A stretch of 64,000 nucleotides of DNA from Akkermansiaceae bacterium (lineage in GTDB: Bacteria > Verrucomicrobiota > Verrucomicrobiia > Verrucomicrobiales > Akkermansiaceae). Of this stretch, positions 43,856 to 53,149 are shown piece by piece (the stretch's first letter is position 1; every line of letters starts with the position of its first letter). The notes under the pieces were generated by a model. It saw nothing but the letters and a program-made list of their open reading frames with translations, was not told the DNA's origin and searched no databases. Both the position numbers and the translations under genes were made by a program. The DNA lies in NCBI GenBank assembly GCA_903934285.1, contig CAIZNN010000212.1, positions 1 to 64,000 of the forward strand, given 5' to 3'.

Positions 43856-44767
43856 TTAGTTTTTGAGGGCTGTGGTTAGGCGGGCAACCAGCACGTCGAT
43901 CAACTGGACGTAGGTCGCGGTATTCGGCAATGCCTCCGGATATTGCGCGCCATCGACAACATGGGCACCAGTTGAGGATGCTACCTTTTCGGCGATCTTC
44001 CGGTTATGGAACGGCTCGACAAGGATCGCCTTGATATGCACCGACTTGATCTGGCCGATGACTTCGGCGAGATGTTTCGGCGACGGCGGCACGCCGGGCT
44101 TCGGTTCGAGGAAGACATCGACTTCAAACCCGAAGCGGCGGGCGAAGTAGAGCCAGTCGTCATGATAGGCGGCAAGATGTTGTCCGCGGAATGGCAGCAA
44201 CGCCTTGCCCCACTCCTGAAGCTTGGCATCGATGGTGGACTCGAACTTCTTTTCGTTCGTGACATAACTCGCGGCGTTCGCCGGGTCGGCTGTGGCGAAA
44301 GCCCTGGCGATATGCGCGGCAACGGCTTTGGCGATGATCGGATCGATCATGAAATGAGGATTACCGGAGGCGTGAACGTCGCCCGCAGCACGACTGAGTG
44401 TGGCAGGCACATCGAGCAGGCGGATCCCTTCGGATGCTTGCACGCGTCCGACCGCGCCGGTTTCGAGTTTCGAGTTGCGGGCGGTCTGTAGCAATGGCGG
44501 CAGCCAGCCCACCTCCAACTCCGCGCCTCCTTCGATCAGGATGTCGGCGGCACGGAGTTTTACGACAAAACTCGGCCGGGCATCCACAAAGTGCGGATCT
44601 TCGGTCGGCTTGGCCATGGAGGTGATCTCTACGTGATCGCCACCGATCTCGCGGGCGATGGCCGCATAATCGGCGAGGGTTGTGACGACGTTGAGTTTGG
44701 CCCGAGCCGTGCCGGTGCATGCGGCGAGGGTGGTTAGCAGGATGGTGATTGAGAGTTTCATGGACAT
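43856..44767 (-). CDS. Metal ABC transporter substrate-binding protein (ZnuA type)
   Basis: This 303-aa exported protein has a signal peptide (MKLSITILLTTLAACTGTARA). It has cluster A-1 SBP features: AREIGGDHVEITSMAKPTEDPHFVDARPS with a metal His, then NPHFMIDP with a second His, YHDDWLYFARRFGF with a third, and a late acidic EPFHNRKIAEKVA region. There is no His-rich loop. Zinc or manganese is the likely cargo. An AACTG stretch could be a lipobox-like site. It is followed at once by the permease gene. Confidence 0.88.
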   Translation of the reverse strand: MSMKLSITILLTTLAACTGTARAKLNVVTTLADYAAIAREIGGDHVEITSMAKPTEDPHFVDARPSFVVKLRAADILIEGGAELEVGWLPPLLQTARNSKLETGAVGRVQASEGIRLLDVPATLSRAAGDVHASGNPHFMIDPIIAKAVAAHIARAFATADPANAASYVTNEKKFESTIDAKLQEWGKALLPFRGQHLAAYHDDWLYFARRFGFEVDVFLEPKPGVPPSPKHLAEVIGQIKSVHIKAILVEPFHNRKIAEKVASSTGAHVVDGAQYPEALPNTATYVQLIDVLVARLTTALKN

Positions 44768-44791
44768 TGGTTGTTATGGTTTGCTATTGGA

Positions 44792-46408
44792 TCAATATTT
44801 GTGCGCGCCATGGGCGCCGAGGCTGAATTCATACATCAGGAAAACGGAGTCCTCGTCGCGGCTGGGCTCGAAGTCGGTGGATTCGAGCATGTCGTGATTG
44901 TATTGCAGGCGGAGTTTGGAGAACTCGGAAGGATACCAGGTGAGATCGGTGGACAGGCGGTAGCGGCTTTGGCGTTGCGGATCGTCAGTGATGTCGGATG
45001 GCTCCATGTGCATGTAATCGCCGCGCAAGCCGGCGGCCCAGCCCTTGTGGAAACCCCAGACGACCTGGGAATAGGCACCCCAGTCATGGAAGGTCTCCGC
45101 TACGGGGAAACTTTCGTCAAGGCCATGTCCGGCCTCATATCTGCGGAACATCGCTTCGCTCTGCCATTTCACGAACGGCCAACCGCCTTCCGCATTGGCC
45201 GGTTTCCACTTGTAAAACAAATCAACGCCATAGATTTGGGTGCGGCAGTTCTCTCCGGTGTCATTGGGACCGAACGCGGCTGATACGCCACCGAGGATCG
45301 TTTGGGTGGGCGAAAGGTCAAACGACGCTTCGAGACGCGGTGTGATGGCCATATCAGAGAGTCCATCGGTTTGTCGGTCGATGGTCTGCCTGCCATAGAA
45401 TGTGCCGTCTTCACCGGGGTTGCGGAATGAATAGGCAGTGCCACCCTGACCATTTTGCACGGCCAGCAATGCCTGCGCGTAAAACGGTGCCGGGATCACC
45501 CAGGCGATCTGCGCACCCACGCCGCGCAAACCGTCGGGCCCGAGCATCAGGCCGTTGACCAACGGGGCGTCCACGAAGTCCCAGGTGTGCGGGTGGGTCG
45601 GGTTGAGGCGGCCGAACGGGGAAAAGAACTGCCCACCTTTGGCTTGCAAGCCGTATGGCAGGGAAGTGGTTTGGCCGAACGCCTTCTCCACCTCGACCGA
45701 GGTTTCATTGTTATTGTCGAGTTTGAAGACGATGTTGGCAAACCCTTCGAAGTACGGGTCCACCGCTCCATCCAATGCCAGTTCGATGTTGCGGGCGTTG
45801 AAACCGCGTTGCTGCGGATCGTGGTCACCCACTTCGAGCGAGCCAAGGTTGGGGTCCGTGGACGCGGCACCGGCGAACACCGCATCGAAGGACATATTGA
45901 GATAACTTCCCTTGGCACCACCTACTCCGGGCGGGCCGGAAGATGTGGATAACCCTGGCAACAGACCGGCGACCGGGCCATTGGTCACCACCGATGGATC
46001 CGTGGTTGGAAACAAATTGCCGGGCGTGGTTGAACCGCTTGCGGGCGGGTTGTTTGTCGGCAGCACACCAACTGAATCCGGCACGAGCGTGGGATCGGTG
46101 GTGGGGAATGCCGGCGGCGGGTCGCCAGGTGAAGGTTTGCCTTCGGTCGGTACTGGCGGCACAGGCGAACCGGGCGGGTTCTGCTTCAACGAGTCGATCA
46201 CCGTCTGTTGATCAGCGAGTTGTTTTTTCAGCGCATCGATTTCAGCCTGGTGGCGGGATTGCATATCCTGGATGCCCTTTTGCATCTCCAGGAGTTGTTG
46301 TTGGATCGCCTCGTTGGAGGCCGGGACGAGGGCTGGTTCGGCGGCATCGAGCCGGCTTGAAATCAATACTATTGTTAGAAATGCGGATATGGTTTTGGAA
46401 ATGGACAT
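44792..46408 (-). CDS. Porin-like outer-membrane protein of the metal-uptake operon
   Basis: This protein of about 538 aa starts MSISKTISAFLTIVLISSRLDA, a signal peptide. A coiled coil follows (residues ~35-80, NEAIQQQLLEMQKGIQDMQS), then a Pro/Thr/Ser-rich linker and a long beta-barrel-like domain with alternating aromatic strands ending ...VFLMYEFSLGAHGAHKY, with a terminal aromatic as in outer-membrane proteins. It lies 24 bp before znuA in the same direction, so it probably brings metal through the outer membrane. The coiled coil may contact peptidoglycan. The frame is open 15 codons farther upstream. Confidence 0.72.
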   Translation of the reverse strand: MSISKTISAFLTIVLISSRLDAAEPALVPASNEAIQQQLLEMQKGIQDMQSRHQAEIDALKKQLADQQTVIDSLKQNPPGSPVPPVPTEGKPSPGDPPPAFPTTDPTLVPDSVGVLPTNNPPASGSTTPGNLFPTTDPSVVTNGPVAGLLPGLSTSSGPPGVGGAKGSYLNMSFDAVFAGAASTDPNLGSLEVGDHDPQQRGFNARNIELALDGAVDPYFEGFANIVFKLDNNNETSVEVEKAFGQTTSLPYGLQAKGGQFFSPFGRLNPTHPHTWDFVDAPLVNGLMLGPDGLRGVGAQIAWVIPAPFYAQALLAVQNGQGGTAYSFRNPGEDGTFYGRQTIDRQTDGLSDMAITPRLEASFDLSPTQTILGGVSAAFGPNDTGENCRTQIYGVDLFYKWKPANAEGGWPFVKWQSEAMFRRYEAGHGLDESFPVAETFHDWGAYSQVVWGFHKGWAAGLRGDYMHMEPSDITDDPQRQSRYRLSTDLTWYPSEFSKLRLQYNHDMLESTDFEPSRDEDSVFLMYEFSLGAHGAHKY

Positions 46409-46503
46409 GACATGGCCTGGAAGAAAGTTGGAATGGCGCGTGGGGTCGGCCACGCGGGTTCGGCGCGGGGACCAACGGGGTCCCGGCGTAACGATTCAAT
46501 CAT

Positions 46504-46836
46504 TCAGGCAAATGCTGGCGGCCCGTGTTCGAGCAAACTGCCGCACAAATGGAGCGGGAGAGAATGCCGGGTAGCCGCGGCGACGGCCACGATCTCGCAG
46601 GAAACCGGAGCGAATGACGGCGCGTTGATCGGAACCACGACCGGCTGCTCGATCAAGCCCGATTTGAAATCGGTGGCAAGGCAGTGGTGGTCGGAGTCTT
46701 GAGCATCCGAGTGGAAGCACTCGTGCATCCGCGGTGACGATGCGAGCATCGAAATGACAAAAACCTGCACGAGGGAGAGCCACACCACCGGCGCGAATGC
46801 GCGCATCCATCGGTGTTGACAATTCCTCAAGATCAT
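46504..46836 (-). CDS. Small exported His/Cys-rich protein
   Basis: This 110-aa protein starts MILRNCQHRWMRAFAPVVW. The hydrophobic stretch at residues 12-33 looks like a signal or anchor segment, followed by RMHECFHSDAQDSDHHCLATD, a dense His/Cys cluster that could bind metal. The C-terminus has further His and Cys (HSLPLHLCG). GAG precedes the ATG. It lies between thrS and the porin-like gene in the same direction, so it is probably part of the metal-uptake operon. Family not recognised. Confidence 0.55.
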   Translation of the reverse strand: MILRNCQHRWMRAFAPVVWLSLVQVFVISMLASSPRMHECFHSDAQDSDHHCLATDFKSGLIEQPVVVPINAPSFAPVSCEIVAVAAATRHSLPLHLCGSLLEHGPPAFA

Positions 46837-46945
46837 CTCGGCGGTCTGTTTAGCCTTCCTTCGCCGGACTGGCAACTCTATAGGGACGAACGTTACCACG
46901 GAAATGCCCAATCCGTATGTTCCTCTGATGATTCGGAGCGCATTG

Positions 46946-48820
46946 TTATAGACTGCGCTTGCGGATTTCCCCGATGATTTCTGCGATGAACTCGTCCAGA
47001 GGTTTCGCGCCAAGGTCGTCCTTGGTCCGGTGGCGGATGGAAACGGTGCCATCTTCGGCCTCGCGGGCACCGATAACGAGCATGTAGGGGACCCGGTCGA
47101 GGCGGGAGAGGCGGATTTTGGCGCCAATCTTGTCGGAGCTGCGGTCCACCGTGACGCGGACCCCAGAGTCGGCGAGTTTAGCGGCTGCCGCTTCGGCTTG
47201 TTCGAGGGTTTTTTCCGAGATCGGAAGGATGCGGACCTGTTCCGGTGCCAGCCAGGTTGGAAATTTGCCCTCGAAGTGCTCAATGAGCAGGCCTGTAAAG
47301 CGTTCCATCGACCCGAATGGAGCACGGTGGATCATGACCGGAATGTGCGGCTGGTTGTCGGCTCCGACGTAGGACAGCCCGAACCTAACAGGAAGGTTGT
47401 AGTCCACTTGCACTGTGCCCAGTTGCCAGTCGCGCCCGATGACATCCTTGACGACGAAGTCGATCTTCGGACCGTAGAAGGCGGCCTCGCCGATCTCCTC
47501 GGTGTATTCGACGCCGAGAGTTTGCACGGCTTCGCGCAGTGCGGCTTCCGCCTTGTCCCAGCTTTCGGCGGAGCCGACGTATTTGTCGCTGACGGGATCG
47601 CGCAGCGAAAGACGCACGCGGTAATCATTCATGCCGAGCGTGCTGAGGATTTTTTTCACGAGGTCGAGGCAAGCGGTGACTTCGGCGGCGACTTGTTCGG
47701 CGGTGCAGAAAATGTGGGCGTCGTCCTGGGTGAAGCCGCGCACCCGGGTCATGCCGCCAAGTTCACCGGATTGTTCCCAGCGATAGACGGTGCCGAACTC
47801 GGCGAGTCGAACGGGCAGATCGCGATAGGAATGAGGATCGCTCGCAAAGATCTTGATGTGGTGCGGGCAGTTCATCGGTTTAAGCAGGTAACCTTCGTAG
47901 GTCCCGTCTGATAGACCGTTGATGAGTGAGGCGCAGGAGGCGTTTTCGTCTGCGAGTTTTTCCAGCACGTCGCGCTCGGCGATGGCCGGAAACTGACTTT
48001 CCTGATAGTAGGGGAAGTGGCCAGAGGTGCGGTAGAGTTCGAGCTTGCCGATATGCGGGGTGAACACTTGGAAGTATCCCTGCTTGTCGAGTTCCTCGGT
48101 GATGAAGGCTTCAAGCGCACGACGCACGAGCGCACCTTTCGGTTTCCAGAGGATCAGGCCCTGGCCGACCATTTCGTCGATGTGGAACAGACCGAGTTCG
48201 CGACCGAGCCGGCGGTGGTCGCGTTTTTTGGCTTCTTCAAGCCGGGCGAGGTGCTCTTCTAACGACTCCACGCTTTCAAAGGCTGTGCCGTAAAGCCGCT
48301 GGAGCTGGCCTTTTTTCTCATCTCCCAGATAGAACGACGACGACACCGACATCAGCTTGACGTGCTTGCATTTTGACGTGTAACCGACGTGCGGGCCGGC
48401 GCAGAGATCGATGAATTCGCCGTTCTGGAAACAGGAAATTTCCTCGCCTTCCGGGATCTTGTCGATGAGGTCAAGCTTGAAGCGGGACGGATTGCCCGGG
48501 CGCTCGCTGAGTCCGCCGAGGCGGCCGCTTTCGGCCATCGCCTGGGCTTCGGCGCGGGAGATCACCTTACGCTCGAACTTCTGGTTGTCCTTGGCGATTT
48601 TTCTCATCTCGGCCTCGATTTGTTCGAAGTCGTCCGGGGTGACCCGGTGCTTCATGTCGAAGTCGTAATAGAAGCCGTTGTCGATGGGCGGACCATAGGC
48701 AAACTGCGCATCCGGCCAGATGCGCAGGATGGCAGTGGCCATGACGTGGGCGCAGGAGTGGCGGAGGCGCTCCAGGTCGGTCATCTGCTGGCGTTCATCG
48801 AGAGTCTTGCGGTCGTTCAT
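46946..48820 (-). CDS. thrS: Threonyl-tRNA synthetase without TGS domain
   Basis: This enzyme of about 624 aa charges tRNA-Thr. The N-terminus (MNDRKTLDERQQMTDLERLRHSCAHVMA) goes straight into the editing/SAD domain (HSCAHVMATAI and DNGFYYDFD), without the usual ~60-residue TGS domain. The catalytic domain keeps all three zinc ligands: Cys in MNCPHH, His in the DAHIF region and His in IHRAPFGS. GSMERF and the anticodon-binding C-terminus are normal. A start 9 bp upstream (48,829) is possible. It lies 46 bp after the MBL hydrolase, within the metal region. Whether a second thrS exists elsewhere cannot be seen. Confidence 0.93.
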   Translation of the reverse strand: MNDRKTLDERQQMTDLERLRHSCAHVMATAILRIWPDAQFAYGPPIDNGFYYDFDMKHRVTPDDFEQIEAEMRKIAKDNQKFERKVISRAEAQAMAESGRLGGLSERPGNPSRFKLDLIDKIPEGEEISCFQNGEFIDLCAGPHVGYTSKCKHVKLMSVSSSFYLGDEKKGQLQRLYGTAFESVESLEEHLARLEEAKKRDHRRLGRELGLFHIDEMVGQGLILWKPKGALVRRALEAFITEELDKQGYFQVFTPHIGKLELYRTSGHFPYYQESQFPAIAERDVLEKLADENASCASLINGLSDGTYEGYLLKPMNCPHHIKIFASDPHSYRDLPVRLAEFGTVYRWEQSGELGGMTRVRGFTQDDAHIFCTAEQVAAEVTACLDLVKKILSTLGMNDYRVRLSLRDPVSDKYVGSAESWDKAEAALREAVQTLGVEYTEEIGEAAFYGPKIDFVVKDVIGRDWQLGTVQVDYNLPVRFGLSYVGADNQPHIPVMIHRAPFGSMERFTGLLIEHFEGKFPTWLAPEQVRILPISEKTLEQAEAAAAKLADSGVRVTVDRSSDKIGAKIRLSRLDRVPYMLVIGAREAEDGTVSIRHRTKDDLGAKPLDEFIAEIIGEIRKRSL

Positions 48821-48866
48821 GGCGGGCATGGGAAAATCATCTGGATGTGAATGGTTCAACGCGCAT

Positions 48867-49715
48867 CTAACAGCACCGCTCGATTCCGTCGCAAATACCA
48901 AGCCGTTTGCCAGCATGCATCTCGACGCAGGCCGCCGGAAACTCGTTCCACAATCGGTGGATGGCGTGGGCACCCGTGCAATGACCAAAGATCATCCGCC
49001 GTGGAGCCAGCGCATGCAGTGCGGCGACCGTGCGCTCCATCCGTTCGGGCGAGGCGGCGGCGAGATGCAACCCGCCGATGAGCGTATCGATGGGAAGTTT
49101 CCCCGTCTGTTGGAAAATGTGATCGAGCGTGTTGATGGCCCCGGCGTGGGCGCAGCCGAAGATCACGGATAATCCGGCCGCCCCCGTCAGATAGATCGCC
49201 ATGTCATCGGCGATGGGATCGGGATGCTCCATCGCATCATCGAGGAAAAACGGACCACCCACATCCTCAAAGTCATTGGTTCTCGGAATCCCGCCGGTTA
49301 GCGAGACGCCCGGCACGATTTCTGCGGGTTCGGACACCCGATGCACGGTGCGAGAGCTGCCGAAATCGCCGCATTCCATGAAATCGGTGGAAATCCGCCG
49401 TGAGCGGCCCTCCGCGGATCGGATGAATTTCAGCTCGGTGGCGGCGGGGTGGAACCAGAGTTCGGCTGAAGGTGCCGCCGCCAAAGCCAGCGGCAGTCCG
49501 GACACATGGTCGTAGTGGCCATGGCTCAGAACGATGGCGTCTGCCGCTCCGAGGTCGATGCCGAGTTTGGCAGCGTTGTGTTGCAGCGCCATGCCCTGCC
49601 CGGTGTCGAACAGAACCCGGTGAGTGCCGGTATCGAGCCAATAGGCGAGTCCGTGTTCGGCGAGCAGGCCCGCGCCACGCACGGTGTTTTCCGAGATAAT
49701 GGTCAGTGAGGTCAT
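48867..49715 (-). CDS. MBL-fold metallo-hydrolase (COG1237-type)
   Basis: This protein of about 282 aa starts MTSLTIISENTVRGAGLLAEHGL. The metallo-beta-lactamase motif HxHxDH is present (LSHGHYDHVSGLP near residue 65), further metal ligands appear in GCAHAGAINTL and GGLHLA, and FGHCTGAHA lies near the end. This subgroup is annotated as a methanopterin-pathway phosphate synthase, but its bacterial role is unknown. The start at 49,715 has GCAAGGAA upstream and lies 13 bp from operator site 2. It often sits with NifX, radical SAM and DUF134 proteins in anaerobes, as here. Confidence 0.88.
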   Translation of the reverse strand: MTSLTIISENTVRGAGLLAEHGLAYWLDTGTHRVLFDTGQGMALQHNAAKLGIDLGAADAIVLSHGHYDHVSGLPLALAAAPSAELWFHPAATELKFIRSAEGRSRRISTDFMECGDFGSSRTVHRVSEPAEIVPGVSLTGGIPRTNDFEDVGGPFFLDDAMEHPDPIADDMAIYLTGAAGLSVIFGCAHAGAINTLDHIFQQTGKLPIDTLIGGLHLAAASPERMERTVAALHALAPRRMIFGHCTGAHAIHRLWNEFPAACVEMHAGKRLGICDGIERCC

Positions 49716-49728
49716 TTCCTTGCGGGAT

Positions 49729-49750
49729 GTTATGAGCGTGCGCCAATAAC
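49729..49750. promoter_or_regulatory. Palindromic operator site 2 (MBL hydrolase-thrS)
   Basis: The arms are GTTATGAGC and GCCAATAAC around GTGC. It lies 13 bp before the MBL start codon on the minus strand. The ~18 bp beyond its right arm (CAAGCAAGCCCTTTC) match the flanks of sites 3 and 4. Confidence 0.8.
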
Positions 49751-49794
49751 AAGCAAGCCCTTTCACCACATCGTCTCATTCTTCTGCTGGGAAC

Positions 49795-51054
49795 CTAACG
49801 ACTTTTCAGCTTATCCTGCATGATGGTGAGGATCTCCGCATCCACGGTGGCCATGCCGTATTGGGCCAGTCGCCCGAGATTGGCCAGTGATGTTTCCGCA
49901 TCGCTGCCAACGATCCCATCGGTCACCGGTATTCCCATGTCAAGGAGCGCAAGATTCGCGGCGCGGAAGGCCGCATCCACCCCGGTCATGGTTTTCATCG
50001 CACAGCCGATCTTGGCCCCGTCGCATACCATGCCGGCCAGATTTCCCACCATCGTTCCAATCGCGAGCCCGATCTGACTGACATTGCCGCCATTCATGCG
50101 AACTACCCCTGCCGCAATGCCGATTCCACCGGCGATGGCCGCACCGCAAATAGCGGAAAGCGTGCCCAGGTGCCAGGTGGTGGCGGAAGTCAGCAGGCAC
50201 GCCAGTGCCAGCGCCTCGTCGACCACCTCCTGCGGCTTGTGAATTTCACGGCCATGCAGCGTCAGTGGCACGGAAACCGTGATGCCCTTGTTGCCAGAAC
50301 CGGCAAGTGACATGACGGTCAACGGCTCGCCTGACATCCGCCCGAAAACACCGGCGGCTACCAACTGGCTCAGATGGGCTGGTGATTCCCGTTCATTATC
50401 ACCGATGAAGCCCGCTGGAAACAAGCCGGTCCCGTGTCGCGCCATGGCAATATTCAATTCCGCACCCTCACGCAGCAGCGCCCGGTCTCCCGGCTCAAGA
50501 CTGCGGGCCAATTCCAGCAAACCAGTGAGTTTCATCTCCGCAAGAATCCTTCTAACGGTTCTCTCCGCCGCTTCCGGCGTTCCACCAACCGCCCCGCCGA
50601 TCTCGCGCCCATCCACCTCGATGCGCGATACCTGGGTATGCTCGCGTGTCAAAACTACCCTAGCGGTTCCCGTCTCTCTAACCACCGTGACATCAATGAA
50701 AAGAGCGTTCTTTCCAGAGTCCACCTCGACATGAATTCCGTGTTGTTCGAGCAAAAGCCCTGCGGCTTGCAAGGCCCGGGCATCCGTTTGCTCAAAACAT
50801 CGCAGGCCCAGCGAATGATCCCGAAGGTGCGCGCCGATAGCCAACGTCCACAACAAGCCGGTGCGCCGCTCCGAATTGGGAATCCCCACGGAATAGCAGT
50901 TTTTGTAGGTCCGCGCATCACAAACCAGGCGCACCAGCCGCACCCCGCCGCGTTGATGGCTGGCCGCCATGGATGCGGCATACGCGACGGCCGCGGGTTC
51001 GGTGCATCCCAATGAGGGCCGCCATTCCTCGGATAGATAATCTGCAAATTCCAT
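49795..51054 (-). CDS. L-cysteine desulfidase/UPF0597-type protein
   Basis: This 419-aa protein of the CyuA/YhaM family degrades L-cysteine to pyruvate, ammonia and sulfide with a 4Fe-4S cluster. The signature RPSLGCTEPAAVAYA near residue 12 supplies one cluster Cys. GSGNKG lies near 250, and VCDGAKIGCAMK near 345 supplies two more Cys. The length matches the family. It would release sulfide for Fe-S work or remove cysteine. It lies in the same direction as the neighbouring MBL gene but 80 bp upstream of it. Confidence 0.88.
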   Translation of the reverse strand: MEFADYLSEEWRPSLGCTEPAAVAYAASMAASHQRGGVRLVRLVCDARTYKNCYSVGIPNSERRTGLLWTLAIGAHLRDHSLGLRCFEQTDARALQAAGLLLEQHGIHVEVDSGKNALFIDVTVVRETGTARVVLTREHTQVSRIEVDGREIGGAVGGTPEAAERTVRRILAEMKLTGLLELARSLEPGDRALLREGAELNIAMARHGTGLFPAGFIGDNERESPAHLSQLVAAGVFGRMSGEPLTVMSLAGSGNKGITVSVPLTLHGREIHKPQEVVDEALALACLLTSATTWHLGTLSAICGAAIAGGIGIAAGVVRMNGGNVSQIGLAIGTMVGNLAGMVCDGAKIGCAMKTMTGVDAAFRAANLALLDMGIPVTDGIVGSDAETSLANLGRLAQYGMATVDAEILTIMQDKLKSR

Positions 51055-51090
51055 GTTAGGGCGTGGGCTTCGATGATTCCAAGCTTCTTT

Positions 51091-51402
51091 TCACGGGGTG
51101 GGCGGTGTTCCATCCTGCGGCGACTCCGGGTGGTTCGCCCCCGCCATGTGGGCCTTTCGACCATAGACGCGTTCGTAGGCTCGACAGAACGGGCACACCT
51201 TCGTTTCCACCTGCTTCACCAATTGGAATGCAGAACCCTTCTGTTGACGGCGGGCACGCCGACAAACCGGGCAGTTCACACAAACCTTGGCCAGAATCTT
51301 ATCCAGTGAAGAAGGATGTCGGGTGTTCATGTCAGTCATTTCGTTAGTGTTCATACACTTCAATAACTTGCATAGGCATTTATCGAGCAAGGTTTGGCTC
51401 AC
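51091..51402 (-). CDS. Small zinc-ribbon-like protein coupled to def
   Basis: This 103-aa protein starts with GTG overlapping the def stop codon (GTGA at 51,402-51,399). It has VCVNCPVC near residues 40-47 and VCPFC near 69-73, a likely four-Cys zinc site, in a basic, otherwise unrecognised sequence. Translational coupling to deformylase suggests a shared task or regulation. A later in-frame ATG (51,354) is an alternative start. Confidence 0.55.
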   Translation of the reverse strand: MSQTLLDKCLCKLLKCMNTNEMTDMNTRHPSSLDKILAKVCVNCPVCRRARRQQKGSAFQLVKQVETKVCPFCRAYERVYGRKAHMAGANHPESPQDGTPPTP

Positions 51403-52037
51403 TGTGACACTTCCATACGTGACTGAGGGGTGTGCTCTTCCGCCAGCATCGCCAACAACTCCTGCGCACCGTGTCGCGATGGTTCATCTGCGGGAGGGTC
51501 GTAATCGCAGATCAACACGCCGTTGAGGTGATCCAACTCGTGCAGAATCACCCGCGCCCAGAGTCCCGCCGCGCTGAAGCTCTGCCGCTGGCCATGCAGG
51601 TCATAGCCAGTGACCCGGATGCGCTCCGGTCGCCGCACGTTGACTTGGACACCGGGCAGGCTGAGGCACCCCTCGACCAAATTGCGCGGCTCGGAAGAAT
51701 CAGTGACATCAAGATTCGACAATACGAACGGGCGGTTTTCAATGCTGGCAACGATCAGACGCTGCCGGAGACCGACCTGCGGCGCGGCCAAGCCGATGCC
51801 CGAGTGTCGGCGCATTAGGGCGAGCATTTCGTCGGCGACATCGCGGAGTGTACTGTCGAAGGTCTCCACGGGTTCGCAAACGGTGCGCAGGATCGGGTCC
51901 GGGTGAAGCACCAAGCTCAACCGGTGGATGCCGGATGGCCGTCCGTGGATCCCGGTGCCGGGCTGCGCATCAGGTCCGAGATCGCCAAATGCCGAGTTCA
52001 TTGCCTGGGGTGTGGGGCCATTCATCGCTGGGGGCAA
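51399..52037 (-). CDS. def: Peptide deformylase
   Basis: Deformylase removes the N-formyl group from new proteins with a metal in the active site. All three family motifs are present: GIGLAAPQVG near residue 82, EGCLSLPG near 120 with the Cys ligand, and HELDHLNGVL near 163 with both His ligands and the catalytic Glu. The protein is 212 aa from 52,037. The first ~35 residues are non-conserved and starts at 52,025 or 51,998 are possible. It is divergent from the ZIP transporter, with operator site 3 between them. An orphan def in a metal regulon may be an accessory copy. Confidence 0.92.
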   Translation of the reverse strand: MPPAMNGPTPQAMNSAFGDLGPDAQPGTGIHGRPSGIHRLSLVLHPDPILRTVCEPVETFDSTLRDVADEMLALMRRHSGIGLAAPQVGLRQRLIVASIENRPFVLSNLDVTDSSEPRNLVEGCLSLPGVQVNVRRPERIRVTGYDLHGQRQSFSAAGLWARVILHELDHLNGVLICDYDPPADEPSRHGAQELLAMLAEEHTPQSRMEVSQ

Positions 52038-52098
52038 AGGGCGGGAGACAGTGGTATGTTGTGCTCGCTCACATGAATGAGATCAATTTGTTCTTGCG

Positions 52099-52120
52099 GT
52101 TATGAGCATACGCCAATAAT
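52099..52120. promoter_or_regulatory. Palindromic operator site 3 (def / ZIP transporter)
   Basis: The arms are GTTATGAGC and GCCAATAAT around ATAC. The right flank CAAGCACTTTCGC is almost identical to that of site 4. It lies between divergent def (62 bp from its first start) and the ZIP gene (136 bp), so it could control both. Confidence 0.8.
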
Positions 52121-52255
52121 ATGCAAGCACTTTCGCCCGAAAAAATCGAACGCCCGTCTTACTTTCACTGTGCTTTCCGGTATTTTGTGCCGTTGGCAGA
52201 ATGAGTGTCGCTGGCAGTGACCAACAGCAAACCACCTGATTTCATCCGGCTTATT

Positions 52256-53149
52256 ATGAACAACCTTCTGGTTGCCCCGCAGGCGCAACTCGCGCTCTAT
52301 TGCCTGCTGGTGGCGCTGGCCTCGCTGGCGGGCGGGTGGATTTTGCTGGCCGTGCGCCTGACTCATCTGCGGCTGCAAATCGCGGGCAGCTTCGTGGCCG
52401 GGCTTATGCTGAGCATGGCCTTACTCCACTTCGTCCCGCATGCCGTCCATCAAAACCACTCGATTGGCCAGACGATGCGGTGGGTCTTGTCGGGGTTTCT
52501 GGCGATATTCCTCTTGCAGCGGTTCTTCCCCTACCATCACCACGATGTTTCGGACGAGGCACCGGAACGCTGGGGGACCAAACCCGACGAGACTCCCACC
52601 TTGGCAGAACAAAGTGCCAGCCATCTTTCCTGGATCGCGACAACCATTGGCATGACACTGCACTCGCTGGTGGGGGGCATGGCCCTGGCCGCCGCCGTGA
52701 GCGCCGACGCCGGCGGCCTCTCAGGTTGGATGGGGCTTGGCACAGCACTGGTTATCATTCTTCACAAACCCTTTGACGCGCTGGCCGTTTCGACGGTGAT
52801 GACCGCCGGCAGATGCCCGATTGCCAGCCGCCACCTGATCAACACCCTGTTCGCATTTGTCACCCCGTTGGGCGCGGTGCTGTTTTACATGGGCGTCAGC
52901 CGGTACGCCGCCGGCAATCCCAAAATCCTCGGCGACGCGCTGGCTTTTTGCGCCGGAACCTTTCTCTGCATCGCCGGGGGAGGCATCCTGCCCGAGATGC
53001 AATTTCACGCCCATGACCGTATCAAGCTTTCGCTCGCCCTGCTGGCAGGCGTCGCTGTCGCCGTACTCGTGGGATGGTTTGGCCACAGCGAGCCCGTCCC
53101 CCATGAGCCGGGGATTTCGCACCCAAACGCCCACCGCTCACACCCATGA
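52256..53149 (+). CDS. ZIP-family metal transporter
   Basis: This 297-aa inner-membrane importer of divalent metals (zinc, iron or manganese) starts MNNLLVAPQAQLALYCLL. It has eight hydrophobic segments. FVPHAVHQNHSIG and HHHDVSDEAPE provide a His-rich loop, TLHSLVGGMALA the TM4 metal His, and LHKPFDALAVS the TM5 His. The frame runs 17 codons upstream but without conserved character. Its stop overlaps the radical SAM start (ATGA), so import and the next two genes form one operon behind operator site 3. Confidence 0.9.
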   Translation: MNNLLVAPQAQLALYCLLVALASLAGGWILLAVRLTHLRLQIAGSFVAGLMLSMALLHFVPHAVHQNHSIGQTMRWVLSGFLAIFLLQRFFPYHHHDVSDEAPERWGTKPDETPTLAEQSASHLSWIATTIGMTLHSLVGGMALAAAVSADAGGLSGWMGLGTALVIILHKPFDALAVSTVMTAGRCPIASRHLINTLFAFVTPLGAVLFYMGVSRYAAGNPKILGDALAFCAGTFLCIAGGGILPEMQFHAHDRIKLSLALLAGVAVAVLVGWFGHSEPVPHEPGISHPNAHRSHP

